A stretch of DNA of 32,920 nucleotides from Bacteroidia bacterium (GCA_026003255.1 BPGX01000015.1:1-32920), one strand, 5' to 3'; counted from the first letter of the stretch, positions 1 to 9,443 are shown. The notes: generated from the sequence alone by a model not told the origin. A program made the numbers and translations.

Positions 1-590
1 ATGTGGCTTCTATTAAGGCCTATGTTAGGCATTAGGCTGATTTTATCTTTAAAAACCTTTATGTTATAATTTATTTTAAAATTCATATCTATCGTTTTAA
101 TTTCGGCTATGTAATAAACCAATGGAAGAAATGTATATAAATGTTTACCGGATGTTCCTGAAGCAGGGAATATTGAAAGTGAATAATAATATTTGCCTTG
201 GTCAACATAGTTAAGTGATACATCGTAATAAAAATTGCTTTTGGGGTTAAATTGAGCCAAATAATTTAATCCTATATTAAATCCTTTGTTGGTGTATGAA
301 GGGAAGTTTCGTTCTTGTATTAATTCTTTTTCTTCATAATTAGCCAAATTAATATAGTAATCATAACCATTATTATAATAACCCACTTTGCATTTATAAC
401 AATAATTATTATAAATATCTGCCCAATCAATATTACTGTTCATATAGCTAAAACGGTTGCCTGCCGTAACGCCAAAATAATATTTTTTTTGATTGTTTTT
501 TTCTATTGCAGAACTTATTATTTCTTCTGTTTGGCCTATACTATTTCCTGTAAAAAAAATTAATATAATAATTATTAATTGATATTTCAT
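1..590 (-). CDS. Partial outer-membrane beta-barrel-like protein (paralogue of the next gene)
   Basis: The frame is open from ATG at 590 to the window edge, so the C-terminus is missing. It starts with a signal peptide (MKYQLIIIILIFFTGNSIGQ) cut after a Q-T type site. The mature part is rich in Tyr/Asn with alternating aromatic strands, as in small Bacteroidota outer-membrane barrels. It is clearly paralogous to the gene at 595..1554: both carry 'CKVGY', 'ER N x PSY', 'GLNYLA', 'LNYVDQGK'/'INYVDQGK' and 'AEIKT' in the same order. It begins 4 bases after that gene's stop codon, so the two are probably co-transcribed and may be translationally coupled. The specific function is unknown; barrel assignment is inferred from composition and the signal peptide. 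Confidence 0.75.
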   Translation of the reverse strand, partial: MKYQLIIIILIFFTGNSIGQTEEIISSAIEKNNQKKYYFGVTAGNRFSYMNSNIDWADIYNNYCYKCKVGYYNNGYDYYINLANYEEKELIQERNFPSYTNKGFNIGLNYLAQFNPKSNFYYDVSLNYVDQGKYYYSLSIFPASGTSGKHLYTFLPLVYYIAEIKTIDMNFKINYNIKVFKDKISLMPNIGLNRSH

Positions 591-594
591 ACTA

Positions 595-1554
595 TTAAAA
601 ATTACGTAAAAAAGTTAATTCAAAAGAATTTATTGTTTTTATTCGTGTATTATTTACCCCTTTATTATGCAGTAACATATAATCAGCCCAAGGTTTTTCA
701 TTTTTCATCAGGGTTTCCCATATTATAATGTTATTATCAATAATTTTATAACTTGCCATAATCCAATTTTTAGATTTTAATTTTAACATTAATGATATAC
801 CTGTATTTAACTGAAAAGCTCTATCGTAAATTATATTCTTAAAACGACTTTCATATTTATCTTGTGGATAATATCTTCGGTTAAATTTTCCAACATATTT
901 ATTGCCCTCAAATTCATAAACAGATATTCGGCTATGCAATAACTGACTGCGATTAAATCCGAAAAAAGGCATTACGCTTAGTTTATTCCTTAAAATATTT
1001 AATCTGTAATTAATTTTTAAATTTAAATCAAGTGTTTTTATTTCAGCTAAATGATATATCAAGGGGATATATGTTATATCATCAGGTTTGTAATACACTG
1101 TATATGAATACAATCTTAAAACTTTTGTATAAATTGCAGGTGCATAATAAAATTTTCCTTGATCAACATAATTAATAGAAACTTCATAAAAAAAATTACC
1201 TTTTTTTCTTAAGGGCGCTAAATAATTTAGTCCTACATTAAATCCATTATTCATATACGAAGGTATATTGCGTTCTTTTATATACTCCTTATCTTCATAA
1301 TATTCGATATCAATATAATTACTCACATTAGCCCTGTTATATCCTACCTTACAATTATTACAATTTTTATAAATTGTCTTCCAGTTAAAATTACTTTCCA
1401 TATAACTATAACTATAACCTGCAGTAATTCCCCAATATTTATTTTTTAGAACTTTTGTTTTACTTATTGTACTATCTACTGTTTGCGAAAACAAATATCC
1501 ATTTATGATTATTGTAGTTATAAAAAAAATTATAATCCTTTTTATTTTCTGCAT
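595..1554 (-). CDS. Outer-membrane beta-barrel-like protein, about 319 aa
   Basis: This is a signal-peptide protein (hydrophobic stretch after MQKIKR, cleavage near 'LFSQ') with many short aromatic/polar alternating strands. It ends in 'FELTFLRNF', a terminal Phe in a beta-strand as expected for an outer-membrane barrel. I chose ATG 1554: a GTG at 1560 would also work, but it overlaps the stop of the preceding adhesin frame (TGA 1559-1557), and ATG 1554 follows that stop by two bases. The gene belongs to a minus-strand operon behind the broken adhesin and ahead of its paralogue at 1..590. No known family is recognised beyond a PorT-like barrel appearance. A possible role is an accessory or anchor for the adhesin, but that is inference from position only. 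Confidence 0.75.
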   Translation of the reverse strand: MQKIKRIIIFFITTIIINGYLFSQTVDSTISKTKVLKNKYWGITAGYSYSYMESNFNWKTIYKNCNNCKVGYNRANVSNYIDIEYYEDKEYIKERNIPSYMNNGFNVGLNYLAPLRKKGNFFYEVSINYVDQGKFYYAPAIYTKVLRLYSYTVYYKPDDITYIPLIYHLAEIKTLDLNLKINYRLNILRNKLSVMPFFGFNRSQLLHSRISVYEFEGNKYVGKFNRRYYPQDKYESRFKNIIYDRAFQLNTGISLMLKLKSKNWIMASYKIIDNNIIIWETLMKNEKPWADYMLLHNKGVNNTRIKTINSFELTFLRNF

Positions 1555-1556
1555 AT

Positions 1557-1733
1557 TCACTCATTTAATTTTTCAATTTTATTCTTCAACAGTTCATTTT
1601 CTTTTTTTAATGTTATAACATATAAATACAACTCTTCTATCTTTTCTAACATTTTGCGTTGCATTTCGCCAACCTCTATGCCATTATTTTCTTTTATTTC
1701 TTGTGCACTCGGTATGCCGGGCAAATGTTTGTT
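1557..1733 (-). pseudogene. C-terminal tail of the frameshifted adhesin/fibre-like protein
   Basis: This stretch lies downstream of a frameshift near 1726-1735. Read one frame over, it continues as 'HLPGIPSAQEIKENNG', 'VGEMQRKMLEKIEELYLYV' and then a Lys/Glu/Leu heptad coiled coil, ending with TGA 1559-1557. This is the very common C-terminal module of Bacteroidota fibre/adhesin-like proteins, which normally follows 'DYVF...NYNLM...EQVAAYI'. The upstream fragment at 1684..2739 has exactly that sequence before it loses frame. The tail is therefore the true end of that protein. It has no start of its own. Confidence 0.8.
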
Positions 1734-2739
1734 TGCTTTCTATATAAGCAGCAACCTGCTCTATGGGCATTAAATTATAATTTGGTGCAAATACGTAATC
1801 AGGCCAAGGATTCTCATTTGTCAATTTTAATTCGCGCGCACCAATTACTCCTTCTACTGCTAACTTAAAACTTCCGGTACTTGTCGTTCCTATTCCCACT
1901 GAACTGTTTGAATTATAAAACATTACTATATCATCGTTATTACTTACATTTACTAATGCCAACCCATTACCTGGACTTTGTTGATACTCATATACAGGAT
2001 AGTTGGCGTTTTCGCGCTCAAAACGCAATGCTCTGCCATTATGCATAATATGTAGTTTTGCTTGTGGATTTATCAAATTACCAATTGCAACATTTCCTGT
2101 ATCTCCTAAATATAGCACTATTGGGTTTTGAGCATTTGGTGAAGGATTATCTACTTTTACAAACGATAATGAATTTCCGGCATCTTGGCGTATATCATAC
2201 GTCTTGTAACCGTTTCGCTCAAACCTTAAAGCGGTATGTTGATGAACGATATGCAATTTGGCAATCGGATTGGATGTGGCAATACCTATATTGCCTGTTG
2301 TATTTATGCCGTTTGATGAACTAACAAATAATGTTGGAATATTGCTGTTAAAACCTATCATTAACGAATTAGGTATATTATTGGTAAATATAGCCGGTTG
2401 AACATTGGGCCCGCTTCCTATTATTACGGCATGATGTGCATGAGTACTTGTTGATACATTTAGCCCTAAAGCAATTGAGTTTATTCCGTTGGCTATAGTT
2501 GATCCGTTGCCGATACTTAATCCTCTTTTTTGTGACGGTACTCCATTAGGATATATTACATCCGTTGACGTTGAAGATACTGCAACTGTAGATGTCCATT
2601 TAATACTATTTTGTGCTGTGTTAATTATTAAAGTACTATCGCCAATGTAAATCACAGAATCTCCCTCCAAATGCGAAATACGAGTTAATCGGAGTGTATC
2701 GGTTTTAATTAATGAAGATTCAATTTGCGGAGTTAACAA
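1684..2739 (-). pseudogene. Adhesin/fibre-like protein, third fragment (central and C-terminal part)
   Basis: This fragment of about 351 codons contains the repeated motif 'GNIGIATSNPIAKLHI' / 'GNLINPQAKLHIMHNG' and the pre-terminal signature 'NPWPDYVFAPNYNLMP', both typical of long Bacteroidota surface proteins related to phage tail/head fibres. It is not a gene on its own: just upstream, near 2776, the preceding fragment loses frame in an A-run ('NPTKK' should continue as 'LDVNGDTRINGNL' into this fragment's 'LTPQIE'). Its own last 15 codons are out of frame, and the proper tail is at 1557..1733. The joined protein would be about 650 aa, secreted and probably trimeric through the coiled-coil tail. 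The fibre-like fold is inferred from motifs. Confidence 0.7.
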
Positions 2740-3130
2740 ATTTCCATTTATTCTTGTATCGCCATTTACATCTAATTTTCTTGGTGGGGTTACTTGTCCC
2801 TATGCCTACATTACCATTGGTATTGGCATTTAAGATGGTATTAAAATCATAACCCGGTTTGGAGTTAATATTTAAATCTTCGATTTTGGCGGTTATACCT
2901 TTATAGGCTCCGTCTTCTCCTAAAGTTATATTGCCGTTTATATCTACTTTTCTTACGCCTTTTATGGTATCGGCTTCTATTTTATGCAGTATTTGTATGC
3001 CCGTAGCGGTTATGGTATTGTTTACCACTACAGGATGTGTGGTGTATAAACCGGCATTGGTTAATTGCCAGTATTGTGGCACCAAAGTATTTATACTTTG
3101 CCAGGTGCCATTACCTGTTAATACTATCAT
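2720..3130 (-). pseudogene. Adhesin/fibre-like protein, second fragment
   Basis: The frame is joined to the N-terminal fragment at about 3119-3127 ('SQNNNDS' followed by 'LTGNGTWQSI') and to the next fragment at about 2776. It contains 'LTGNGTW', 'DINGNITLGEDGAYKG' and 'NGNVGIGTSNPTKK', which are repeat motifs of the family. The ATG at 3130 is only an internal Met codon produced by the broken frame. The last 17 or so codons ('IRCKWRYKNKWKF...') are a frame-shifted version of 'LDVNGDTRINGNL', so one extra A in the AAAA run explains the break. Confidence 0.7.
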
Positions 3131-3518
3131 TATTGTTTTGGCTAAAATTTAAGCGATAAGATTCACCATTATTGTTAAGTAACATTAAAGCACTGCCCGT
3201 TCCGTTTAGGGTATGAAAGGTAAAATTTCCGCTGCTACTTATTGTTAAACGATTAAGATTATTGGTTCTCAAATTTAAGGGAGCATTATTTGTACTTCCC
3301 AAAAATGTATTGCTGCCTACATTATTGTTCCCATCTAATTTCCAGTTGTTGCCCTGCGAATAAAGATAATTGCTGCTGAACAAAATGCTAAGCATAAGCA
3401 GCCATGTTGTAATTTTACTGATTTTTAAAAATTCTTTTGTACGTTGTACGTTGTACGTTGTACGTTGTACGTTGTACGTTGTACGTTGTACGTTGTACGT
3501 TGCCTGAAGTGTGTACAT
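3111..3518 (-). pseudogene. Adhesin/fibre-like protein, N-terminal fragment with signal peptide
   Basis: This is the start of the broken adhesin. Beginning at ATG 3518 it encodes 'MYTLQ', then 'TYNVQRT' repeated three times from a DNA heptamer array, then a signal sequence 'ITTWLLMLSILFSSNYLYSQ' and mature 'NNWKLDGNNNVGSNTFLG'. It loses frame near 3119-3127. The repeat-encoded residues come before the signal peptide, which is unusual. Either translation starts at 3518 and the peptide has an N-terminal extension, or it starts at an internal codon nearer the hydrophobic core (for example the Met of 'MLSILFSS'). It is transcribed divergently from guaB. The whole protein spans 1557..3518. Confidence 0.7.
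3439..3501. repeat. Perfect heptamer tandem repeat, 9 x GTACGTT
   Basis: Nine uninterrupted copies of GTACGTT (63 bases) were counted by eye. On the minus strand they read as ACAACGT-type units coding three TYNVQRT repeats just after the adhesin start codon at 3518. Because the unit is 7 bases, gain or loss of one copy would shift the reading frame between the start codon and the signal peptide. Confidence 0.95.
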
Positions 3519-3626
3519 TTGTATTCATAAGCAAAAATTTTAAAACGAATTTATAAAAATTTTTGGATTTTCAAAATTTGCATTGTTATTTCTTCATTAT
3601 TTCCACATATCAAATTACTTATAAAA

Positions 3627-3656
3627 CTTGTAACTGAATTATTTTTGCTACATTTG
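3627..3656 (+). promoter_or_regulatory. Candidate Bacteroidota-type promoter of guaB
   Basis: CTTG at 3627-3630 (-33 like TTTG), then 18 bases, then TACATTTG at 3649-3656, an exact match to the TAnnTTTG -7 consensus. It would give a 5' leader of about 25-30 bases before the guaB ATG at 3691. Confidence 0.6.
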
Positions 3657-3690
3657 CACGCAATTTTAAGAAAACTAAAATTGTAGCCTT

Positions 3691-5160
3691 ATGTCGTTCG
3701 ACCCCGAAAAATTCCTGCCCGAAGGGCTTACTTATGATGATGTTTTATTAGTTCCTGCTTACTCCGAAGTATTGCCTCGCGAAACCAATATTTCATCAAA
3801 GTTTAGCCGAAACATTACCGTTAACGTACCAATTGTTTCCGCAGCAATGGATACCGTTACCGAATCAAATCTGGCTATCGCCATAGCTCAGGAAGGCGGT
3901 ATTGGCGTACTTCACAAAAATATGACCATTGCTCAGCAAGCAGAACAGGTTCGTAAAGTAAAACGCTCAGAAAGCGGAATGATTCTTGACCCAGTAAATT
4001 TATTAGACAATGCAGTTGTAGGCGATGCATTAGCATTAATGAAAGAATTTAAAATTGGCGGTATTCCGGTGGTTGATGAAAATAAAAAACTGAAAGGTAT
4101 TGTTACCAATCGCGATTTGCGTTTTGAAAAAAACATGCAGCGCCCGGTAAGCGAAGTAATGACCAAAGACAACATCATTACTGCTCACGAAGGAACCGAT
4201 TTAAATCAAGCAGAAGATATTCTGAAAAAACATAAAATTGAAAAATTACCGGTAGTTGATAAAAACAATATACTAATTGGCTTAATTACCTTTAAAGATA
4301 TTATCAAATTCCGTATGCGCCCAAATGCTTGTAAAGACAAGCATGGTCGCCTACGCGTAGCAGGAGCAGTTGGTGTAACAGCCGATACGCTTGAGCGAGT
4401 AGATGCATTGGTAAAGGCAGCTGTTGATGCCATAGTAATTGATACGGCTCACGGCCATTCCAAAGGAGTAATTGATATGCTTAAAAAAGTTAAGCAAGCT
4501 TATCCGCAAATAGATGTAGTAGTAGGAAACATAGCAACCCCTGAAGCTGCTAAAGCCTTAATAGATGCAGGAGCAGATGCAATTAAAGTTGGAATTGGTC
4601 CGGGCTCAATCTGTACAACTCGTGTAATTGCAGGTGTTGGAGTACCTCAGCTTTCTGCAGTAATGAATACTTATGCCGGAGTAAAAGGTTCCGGAGTTCC
4701 TATTATTGCTGATGGAGGAATTAGATTTACAGGTGATTTGGTAAAAGCACTTGCCGCCGGAGCAGATACCATAATGGCAGGTTCATTATTTGCCGGAGTT
4801 GAAGAATCGCCCGGTGATACCATTATATATGAAGGTAGAAAGTTTAAGGCATATCGTGGCATGGGTTCTATAGAAGCTATGCAAAAAGGCTCTAAAGACC
4901 GCTATTTTCAAGATGTTGAAGACGATATTAAAAAATTAGTTCCGGAAGGAATTTCTGCACGAGTTCCATACAAAGGTTATCTATCGGAAGTAATTTATCA
5001 ATTTGCAGGAGGTTTAAGGGCTGGTATGGGTTATTGCGGAGCCAGAAATATTGAGGAACTAAAAAAAGCTAAATTTATTCGAATTACCAATGCCGGTATT
5101 CGCGAAAGTCACCCGCATGGTGTACAAATAACCAGCGAAGCTCCTAATTACAGTAGATAA
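3691..5160 (+). CDS. guaB: Inosine-5'-monophosphate dehydrogenase
   Basis: This cytoplasmic enzyme oxidises IMP to XMP with NAD+, the committed step of GMP synthesis. The 489-aa length is normal for bacterial IMPDH. The N-terminal part has '[18 protein letters not shown]'. A pair of CBS domains occupies about residues 95-215 ('[22 protein letters not shown]', '[20 protein letters not shown]'). The catalytic loop '[18 protein letters not shown]' places the nucleophile at Cys308. The IMP phosphate-binding segment 'ADGGI' and the flap 'YRGMGS' are also present, all intact. The gene is followed by folding-factor genes on the same strand with only a 41-base gap, and lies divergent to the phase-variable-looking adhesin. 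Assignment is secure. Confidence 0.97.
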   Translation: MSFDPEKFLPEGLTYDDVLLVPAYSEVLPRETNISSKFSRNITVNVPIVSAAMDTVTESNLAIAIAQEGGIGVLHKNMTIAQQAEQVRKVKRSESGMILDPVNLLDNAVVGDALALMKEFKIGGIPVVDENKKLKGIVTNRDLRFEKNMQRPVSEVMTKDNIITAHEGTDLNQAEDILKKHKIEKLPVVDKNNILIGLITFKDIIKFRMRPNACKDKHGRLRVAGAVGVTADTLERVDALVKAAVDAIVIDTAHGHSKGVIDMLKKVKQAYPQIDVVVGNIATPEAAKALIDAGADAIKVGIGPGSICTTRVIAGVGVPQLSAVMNTYAGVKGSGVPIIADGGIRFTGDLVKALAAGADTIMAGSLFAGVEESPGDTIIYEGRKFKAYRGMGSIEAMQKGSKDRYFQDVEDDIKKLVPEGISARVPYKGYLSEVIYQFAGGLRAGMGYCGARNIEELKKAKFIRITNAGIRESHPHGVQITSEAPNYSR

Positions 5161-5201
5161 ATGTATTAAAAGTATTAATGTAAAATAAAAATTAAAGAGA
5201 G

Positions 5202-7154
5202 ATGAAAAAATATCTGTTATCAATTATTCTATTTTCCTTTGTTTGTGCTTTAACAAATGCGCAAGAAAACGATCCGGTATTAATGACTGTTGGAAAGCGC
5301 AACATCAGAAAATCTGAATTTGAAGCAGTATATCACAAAAACAATAAAAACGCTTCAACTGACGAAAAAGCTTTTAACGAATATCTTGATTTGTATATCA
5401 ATTTTCGATTAAAAGTAGCAGAAGCTGAAGATTTAGGAATGGATACAACCGAAGCTTTTAAAACGGAATTAAAAGGCTATCGCACACAGCTTGCTCAACC
5501 TTATTTAACCGACAATGAAGTAACAGAACAGTTAATTAGAGAGGCTTACGAACGCTCAAAATACGATATTAAAGCATCGCATATTTTAATTAAAGTAGAT
5601 GAAAATGCACTTCCCAAAGATACTTTGGCAGCATACAATAAAGCGTTAAAAATAAGAGAACGAATTTTAAAAGGCGAAGACTTTGTAAAAGTTGCCCGAG
5701 AAGTATCTGACGATCCTTCTGCTAAAGACAATGGAGGCAATTTAGGATATTTTACTGCCTTACAAATGGTTTATCCGTTTGAAAATGCTGCATACAATAC
5801 CAAAGTGGGTGATGTTTCAATGCCTGTTCGTACACGTTTTGGCTATCATATTTTAAAAGTATTTGATAAGCGAGATGCTCGCGGGCAAATTCTTACTGCA
5901 CATATAATGGCTTCTACCAAAGGTATGCAAACTGCAGCCGATTCATTAGCAGCTAAACAAAAATTAGAAGAAATATTGGTTAAAATTCAACAAGGTGTTG
6001 ATTTTGCTGAATTAGCCAAACAATTTTCTGACGATCCGGGTTCAGCTTCTAAAGGTGGTCAACTACCTTGGTTCGGTACAGGGAAAATGGTTCCTGAATT
6101 TGAAGAAGCAGCTTTTCAACTAAAAAACAATGGCGATATTTCTCCCATTATCCAAACTAAATTTGGCTTCCATATTATTAAACGATTAGACTACAAACCA
6201 CTACCTTCATTTGATGAAATGAAAGGAGAGCTAAAACAAAAAATTGCAAAAGACTCTCGCTCACAAAAAAGCCGCGAATCATTTATTGATCGCATAAAAA
6301 AGGAATATGGGTTTAAAGAAAATTTGAAGCATCGCGATGAATTTGTTAAAGTAATTGACTCTACATTTTTTAAAGGAGAATGGAAAGCTGAAAAAGCATC
6401 AAAACTAAATAAAGAATTATTCAGCATAGGAAATAAAAAATACACTCAAACAGATTTTGCAAACTATATAGAATCACAGCAAAGCGTACAAACACCAAGC
6501 GATTACAAACTTTTAGTTGAAAAATTATATCGCAATTTTACCGATAAAGCGGTTATTGATTATGAAGATGAACAGCTCGAAAATAAATACACCGACTTTA
6601 GAAATTTAATGAACGAATACCGCGATGGAATTCTGTTATTTGAATTAACCGATAAAAAAGTTTGGTCAAAAGCCGTAAAAGATACAGCCGGTTTAGAAGC
6701 ATTTTATAACGCTAATAAAAATAATTACATGTGGGGCGAACGAATAGAAGCAGACATTTTCTATTGCAAAGATGAATCAACAGCCGCCAAAACCAGAAAA
6801 TTAGTTCAAAAAGGATTAAAAAAAGGTTACAACACCGATGAAATTCAAAAACAAATTAATACCGACTCTCAATTAAATTTAAAAATTGTGAGCGGCAAGT
6901 TTTCAAAAGGTGATAATAAAATAATCGACAGTATTGATGCTAATCCGGGATTATCTAAAAATCAAACCGTAGATAATCAGGTAGTATTTGTAAACATTAA
7001 GCGTAAAATAGCACCTGAACCTAAAACACTAAAAGAAGCTCGCGGAGTAGTTACTGCCGAGTATCAAAATCAACTTGAAAAAGAATGGTTAAAAGATCTA
7101 AAAAGCAAGTATAAAGTTGAAATAAACAGAGATGTTTTAAAAACGGTTAAATAA
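5202..7154 (+). CDS. Periplasmic peptidyl-prolyl isomerase with two parvulin domains
   Basis: This 650-aa protein has a signal peptide (MKKYLLSIILFSFVCALTNA, then QEN). The N-terminal helical SurA-like part (about 30-120) is followed by two PpiC/parvulin domains, about residues 125-222 ('ASHILIKVDE' ... 'FGYHILKVFDKR') and about 230-333 ('LTAHIMAS' ... 'FGFHIIKRLDYKP'). Both contain the conserved 'SDDPSA..GGNLGYF'/'SDDPGSASKGGQLPWF' segment. A long helical C-terminal region of about 300 residues follows, which may hold substrates. It likely assists folding of outer-membrane proteins in the periplasm. It is the first of three related genes (also 7229..8086 and 8052..9443). A strong hairpin terminator separates it from the second. 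The family is clear; the specific clients are unknown. Confidence 0.9.
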   Translation: MKKYLLSIILFSFVCALTNAQENDPVLMTVGKRNIRKSEFEAVYHKNNKNASTDEKAFNEYLDLYINFRLKVAEAEDLGMDTTEAFKTELKGYRTQLAQPYLTDNEVTEQLIREAYERSKYDIKASHILIKVDENALPKDTLAAYNKALKIRERILKGEDFVKVAREVSDDPSAKDNGGNLGYFTALQMVYPFENAAYNTKVGDVSMPVRTRFGYHILKVFDKRDARGQILTAHIMASTKGMQTAADSLAAKQKLEEILVKIQQGVDFAELAKQFSDDPGSASKGGQLPWFGTGKMVPEFEEAAFQLKNNGDISPIIQTKFGFHIIKRLDYKPLPSFDEMKGELKQKIAKDSRSQKSRESFIDRIKKEYGFKENLKHRDEFVKVIDSTFFKGEWKAEKASKLNKELFSIGNKKYTQTDFANYIESQQSVQTPSDYKLLVEKLYRNFTDKAVIDYEDEQLENKYTDFRNLMNEYRDGILLFELTDKKVWSKAVKDTAGLEAFYNANKNNYMWGERIEADIFYCKDESTAAKTRKLVQKGLKKGYNTDEIQKQINTDSQLNLKIVSGKFSKGDNKIIDSIDANPGLSKNQTVDNQVVFVNIKRKIAPEPKTLKEARGVVTAEYQNQLEKEWLKDLKSKYKVEINRDVLKTVK

Positions 7155-7179
7155 TACCATAAGCCATAAAATTTAGTTA

Positions 7180-7214
7180 AGTTTATGCCGTTTAATACGG
7201 CATAAACTATTTTT
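7180..7214 (+). terminator. Rho-independent terminator after the parvulin gene
   Basis: A perfect 12-bp stem (7180-7191 with 7197-7208, loop TTAAT) is followed by a T-tract at 7210-7214. It lies between the first chaperone gene and 7229..8086, so it may be a partial (read-through) terminator that sets the ratio of the downstream genes. Confidence 0.75.
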
Positions 7215-7228
7215 ACACCACACAGTTC

Positions 7229-8086
7229 ATGAAAATAATTTTTCAAATACTGCTTCTTGTAAATACCATGTTAATGGTATCATGCAGTTTATTTGAAAAA
7301 AAAGAAGAAGCACCCAAACAAGCTGTAGCACGTGTATTTGATAAATACTTGTACATGGAAGAGCTAAAAGAAATTATTCCTGCCGATGTTTCAAGTTCTG
7401 ACAGCGCTCAAATTGCCGAAAACTATATTAAAAACTGGATAGAACAAATACTGCTCTTAAAAAAAGCGGAAGACAATTTAACCGAAGAGCAAAAAGATTT
7501 TTCTAAGCAACTTGAAGATTACAGACGCTCTTTAATTATTTACACCTACCAGCGTGAGCTTTTAAATCAATTACTTGATACCAACGTTACAGAAGAAGAA
7601 ATAGAAACCTATTACGAAAATAACAAACAAAATTTTGAATTAAAAGATAACATTGTAAAAGTACGCTATGTAAAAGTTGCGAAAAATGCCCCCGACATAA
7701 AAAAACTCAAGAAATGGTATGCATCAGATAATCCGCAGGATTTACAGGCCTTAGAAAGCTATTGTTTTCAGTTTGCACAAAACTTTTATCTGGATGATAA
7801 AACATGGTTATTATTTGATGATTTACTAAAAGAAGTTCCTATTAGAACTTACAACAAAGAAGATTTTTTAAAACAAAACAAATTGATTGAAATGGAAGAC
7901 TCCCTAAGTTTATATTTTTTAAACATTAAAGGATTTAAAATAAAAAACAGTATTTCTCCGCTAAGTTTTGAGAAAGAAAATATTCGTAATATTATTGTAA
8001 ATCGCAGAAAGCTCGAAATTATTAACAAACTGAAACAAGACATCTACAACGATGCCGCTAACAAATCTGATTTTGAAATTTATTAA
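7229..8086 (+). CDS. SurA-N-like lipoprotein without a recognisable isomerase domain
   Basis: This 285-aa predicted lipoprotein has the signal 'MKIIFQILLLVNTMLMVSC' with the lipobox cysteine at Cys19, followed by 'SLFEKKEEAP'. The mature part is mainly helical and charged ('IKNWIEQILLLKKAEDNL', 'EEEIETYYENNKQNFEL'). This matches the helical chaperone domain of SurA/PrsA-type proteins, but no full 'HILI...GG.LG' parvulin core is visible. It probably works in the periplasm, anchored to a membrane, with the flanking isomerases. Its 3' end overlaps the next gene by 35 bases in another frame, which points to co-translation. The name peptidyl-prolyl isomerase may be given by databases, but catalytic activity is doubtful. 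Confidence 0.75.
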   Translation: MKIIFQILLLVNTMLMVSCSLFEKKEEAPKQAVARVFDKYLYMEELKEIIPADVSSSDSAQIAENYIKNWIEQILLLKKAEDNLTEEQKDFSKQLEDYRRSLIIYTYQRELLNQLLDTNVTEEEIETYYENNKQNFELKDNIVKVRYVKVAKNAPDIKKLKKWYASDNPQDLQALESYCFQFAQNFYLDDKTWLLFDDLLKEVPIRTYNKEDFLKQNKLIEMEDSLSLYFLNIKGFKIKNSISPLSFEKENIRNIIVNRRKLEIINKLKQDIYNDAANKSDFEIY

Positions 8087-9443
8087 GTTACATAGTATAT
8101 TTTTATTTTTTCTGATTGAAATTAACTCCTTTTCCTTTGCACAAGGCGAAGGAAAGCTGCTTGATCAGATAGTAGCTGTAATTGGAAATCAAATTATCAA
8201 AGAATCAGACATCAACAATCAGCTACGCCAAATAAAAAATCAGTTAGTTGAACAAGGTGATAGTACAGACATTAGCCCTTGCGAAGTTTTAGAAGATTTA
8301 GTTTTTGAAAAACTTATGCTTGATCAGGCGCAAAAAGACAGTATTGTAGTATCTGAAGCCCAAGTAGAAAGCGAATTGGACAGACGTATTCGTTTTTTTG
8401 TAATGCAAATTGGTTCAGAAAAAAAACTGGAAGAATATTATGGTAAAAGCATTAATGAAATTAAAGACGAATTTCGAAGTTCTATCAAAAATCAACTTTT
8501 AACGCAACAAATGCAGCAAAAAATTTCAGGCAACGTTAGTGTTACACCAGCCGAAGTAAAAGCATTTTATAACCGTTTTCCTGAAGACAGTTTGCCATTT
8601 GTAAATGCTGAAGTTGAAATTGGACAAATTGTGGTATATCCAACCATTAGTAAAGAAGCAAAAGCCGAAGCAAAAGAAAAACTAAACACATTACGTGAAC
8701 GAATATTAAAAGGAGAAAAATTTAACACCCTTGCCATATTATATTCTGAAGATCCGGGCTCCGCAAAAAAAGGCGGAGAATTAGGTTTAGTGCCAAGAGG
8801 AACATTTGTTCCTGAATTTGAAGCCGCAGCTTATAACTTAAAAGCAGGCGAAGTATCAAAAATAATTGAAACAGAATTTGGCTATCATATACTGCAATTA
8901 ATTGAAAGGCGTGGAGAACAAATAAATGTGCGACACATTTTAATTTCACCCAAATTTGACGGTACCGATTTATTGCGTGCTAAAAATCGCATAGATTCAA
9001 TACACGCTATATTAAAAGCTGATACACTAAGCTTTGCAGAAGCTGCTATTCGCTATTCTGAAGATAATACCACAAAAGACAATGGTGGGCTTATGATAAA
9101 CCCACAAACTAATACCACACGATTTGAAATGAATCAAATAGACCCAACTTTATTTTTTGTAATTGACAAATTAAAAGTAGGAGAATTTTCAGAACCTCAG
9201 CTTTTTCAAACACAAGGAGGCAAACAGGCTTATCGTATTTTATATTTAAAAACCAGAACAGAGCCTCATCGTGCAAACTTAAAAGATGATTATCAGCGAT
9301 TGCAGGAAGCAGCATTATCATTCAAACAAAACGAAATAACCCGAAAATGGATAGGAAAAAAATTACAAACTACTTACCTAAGAATAGTACCGGAATACAC
9401 AAGCTGTAAATTTGAAACCTTTGTATTGCCCGGAAACCCTTAA
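8052..9443 (+). CDS. surA: SurA-like periplasmic chaperone / peptidyl-prolyl isomerase
   Basis: This protein of up to 463 aa has a signal peptide ending at 'SFSFAQ', then the SurA N-domain ('LLDQIVAVIGNQIIKESDINNQL', 'SPCEVLEDLVFEKLMLDQA'). Two parvulin domains follow at about 185-288 ('IGQIVVYP' ... 'FGYHILQLIERR') and 290-400 ('NVRHILISPKF' ... 'AYRILYLKTR'). It delivers unfolded outer-membrane proteins to the BAM complex in well-studied relatives. The ATG at 8052 overlaps the previous gene by 35 bases. A TTG at 8073 would give a tidier signal peptide (KFIKLHSIFLFFLIEINS) and a shorter overlap, so the exact start is uncertain. The MoxR gene follows after 25 bases. Confidence 0.88.
   Translation: MPLTNLILKFIKLHSIFLFFLIEINSFSFAQGEGKLLDQIVAVIGNQIIKESDINNQLRQIKNQLVEQGDSTDISPCEVLEDLVFEKLMLDQAQKDSIVVSEAQVESELDRRIRFFVMQIGSEKKLEEYYGKSINEIKDEFRSSIKNQLLTQQMQQKISGNVSVTPAEVKAFYNRFPEDSLPFVNAEVEIGQIVVYPTISKEAKAEAKEKLNTLRERILKGEKFNTLAILYSEDPGSAKKGGELGLVPRGTFVPEFEAAAYNLKAGEVSKIIETEFGYHILQLIERRGEQINVRHILISPKFDGTDLLRAKNRIDSIHAILKADTLSFAEAAIRYSEDNTTKDNGGLMINPQTNTTRFEMNQIDPTLFFVIDKLKVGEFSEPQLFQTQGGKQAYRILYLKTRTEPHRANLKDDYQRLQEAALSFKQNEITRKWIGKKLQTTYLRIVPEYTSCKFETFVLPGNP

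Noticed and set aside
1483..2324. Plus-strand frames opposite the adhesin and barrel genes (1483..1773, 1659..1868, 2058..2324).
   Set aside because: They are antisense shadows with no signal peptide, domain or start context, while the minus strand shows recognisable motifs.
3439..3501. Heptamer array considered as a CRISPR or origin iteron array.
   Set aside because: There are no spacers between units, the unit is only 7 bases, and no cas, dnaA or parA gene is near. A simple sequence repeat explains it.
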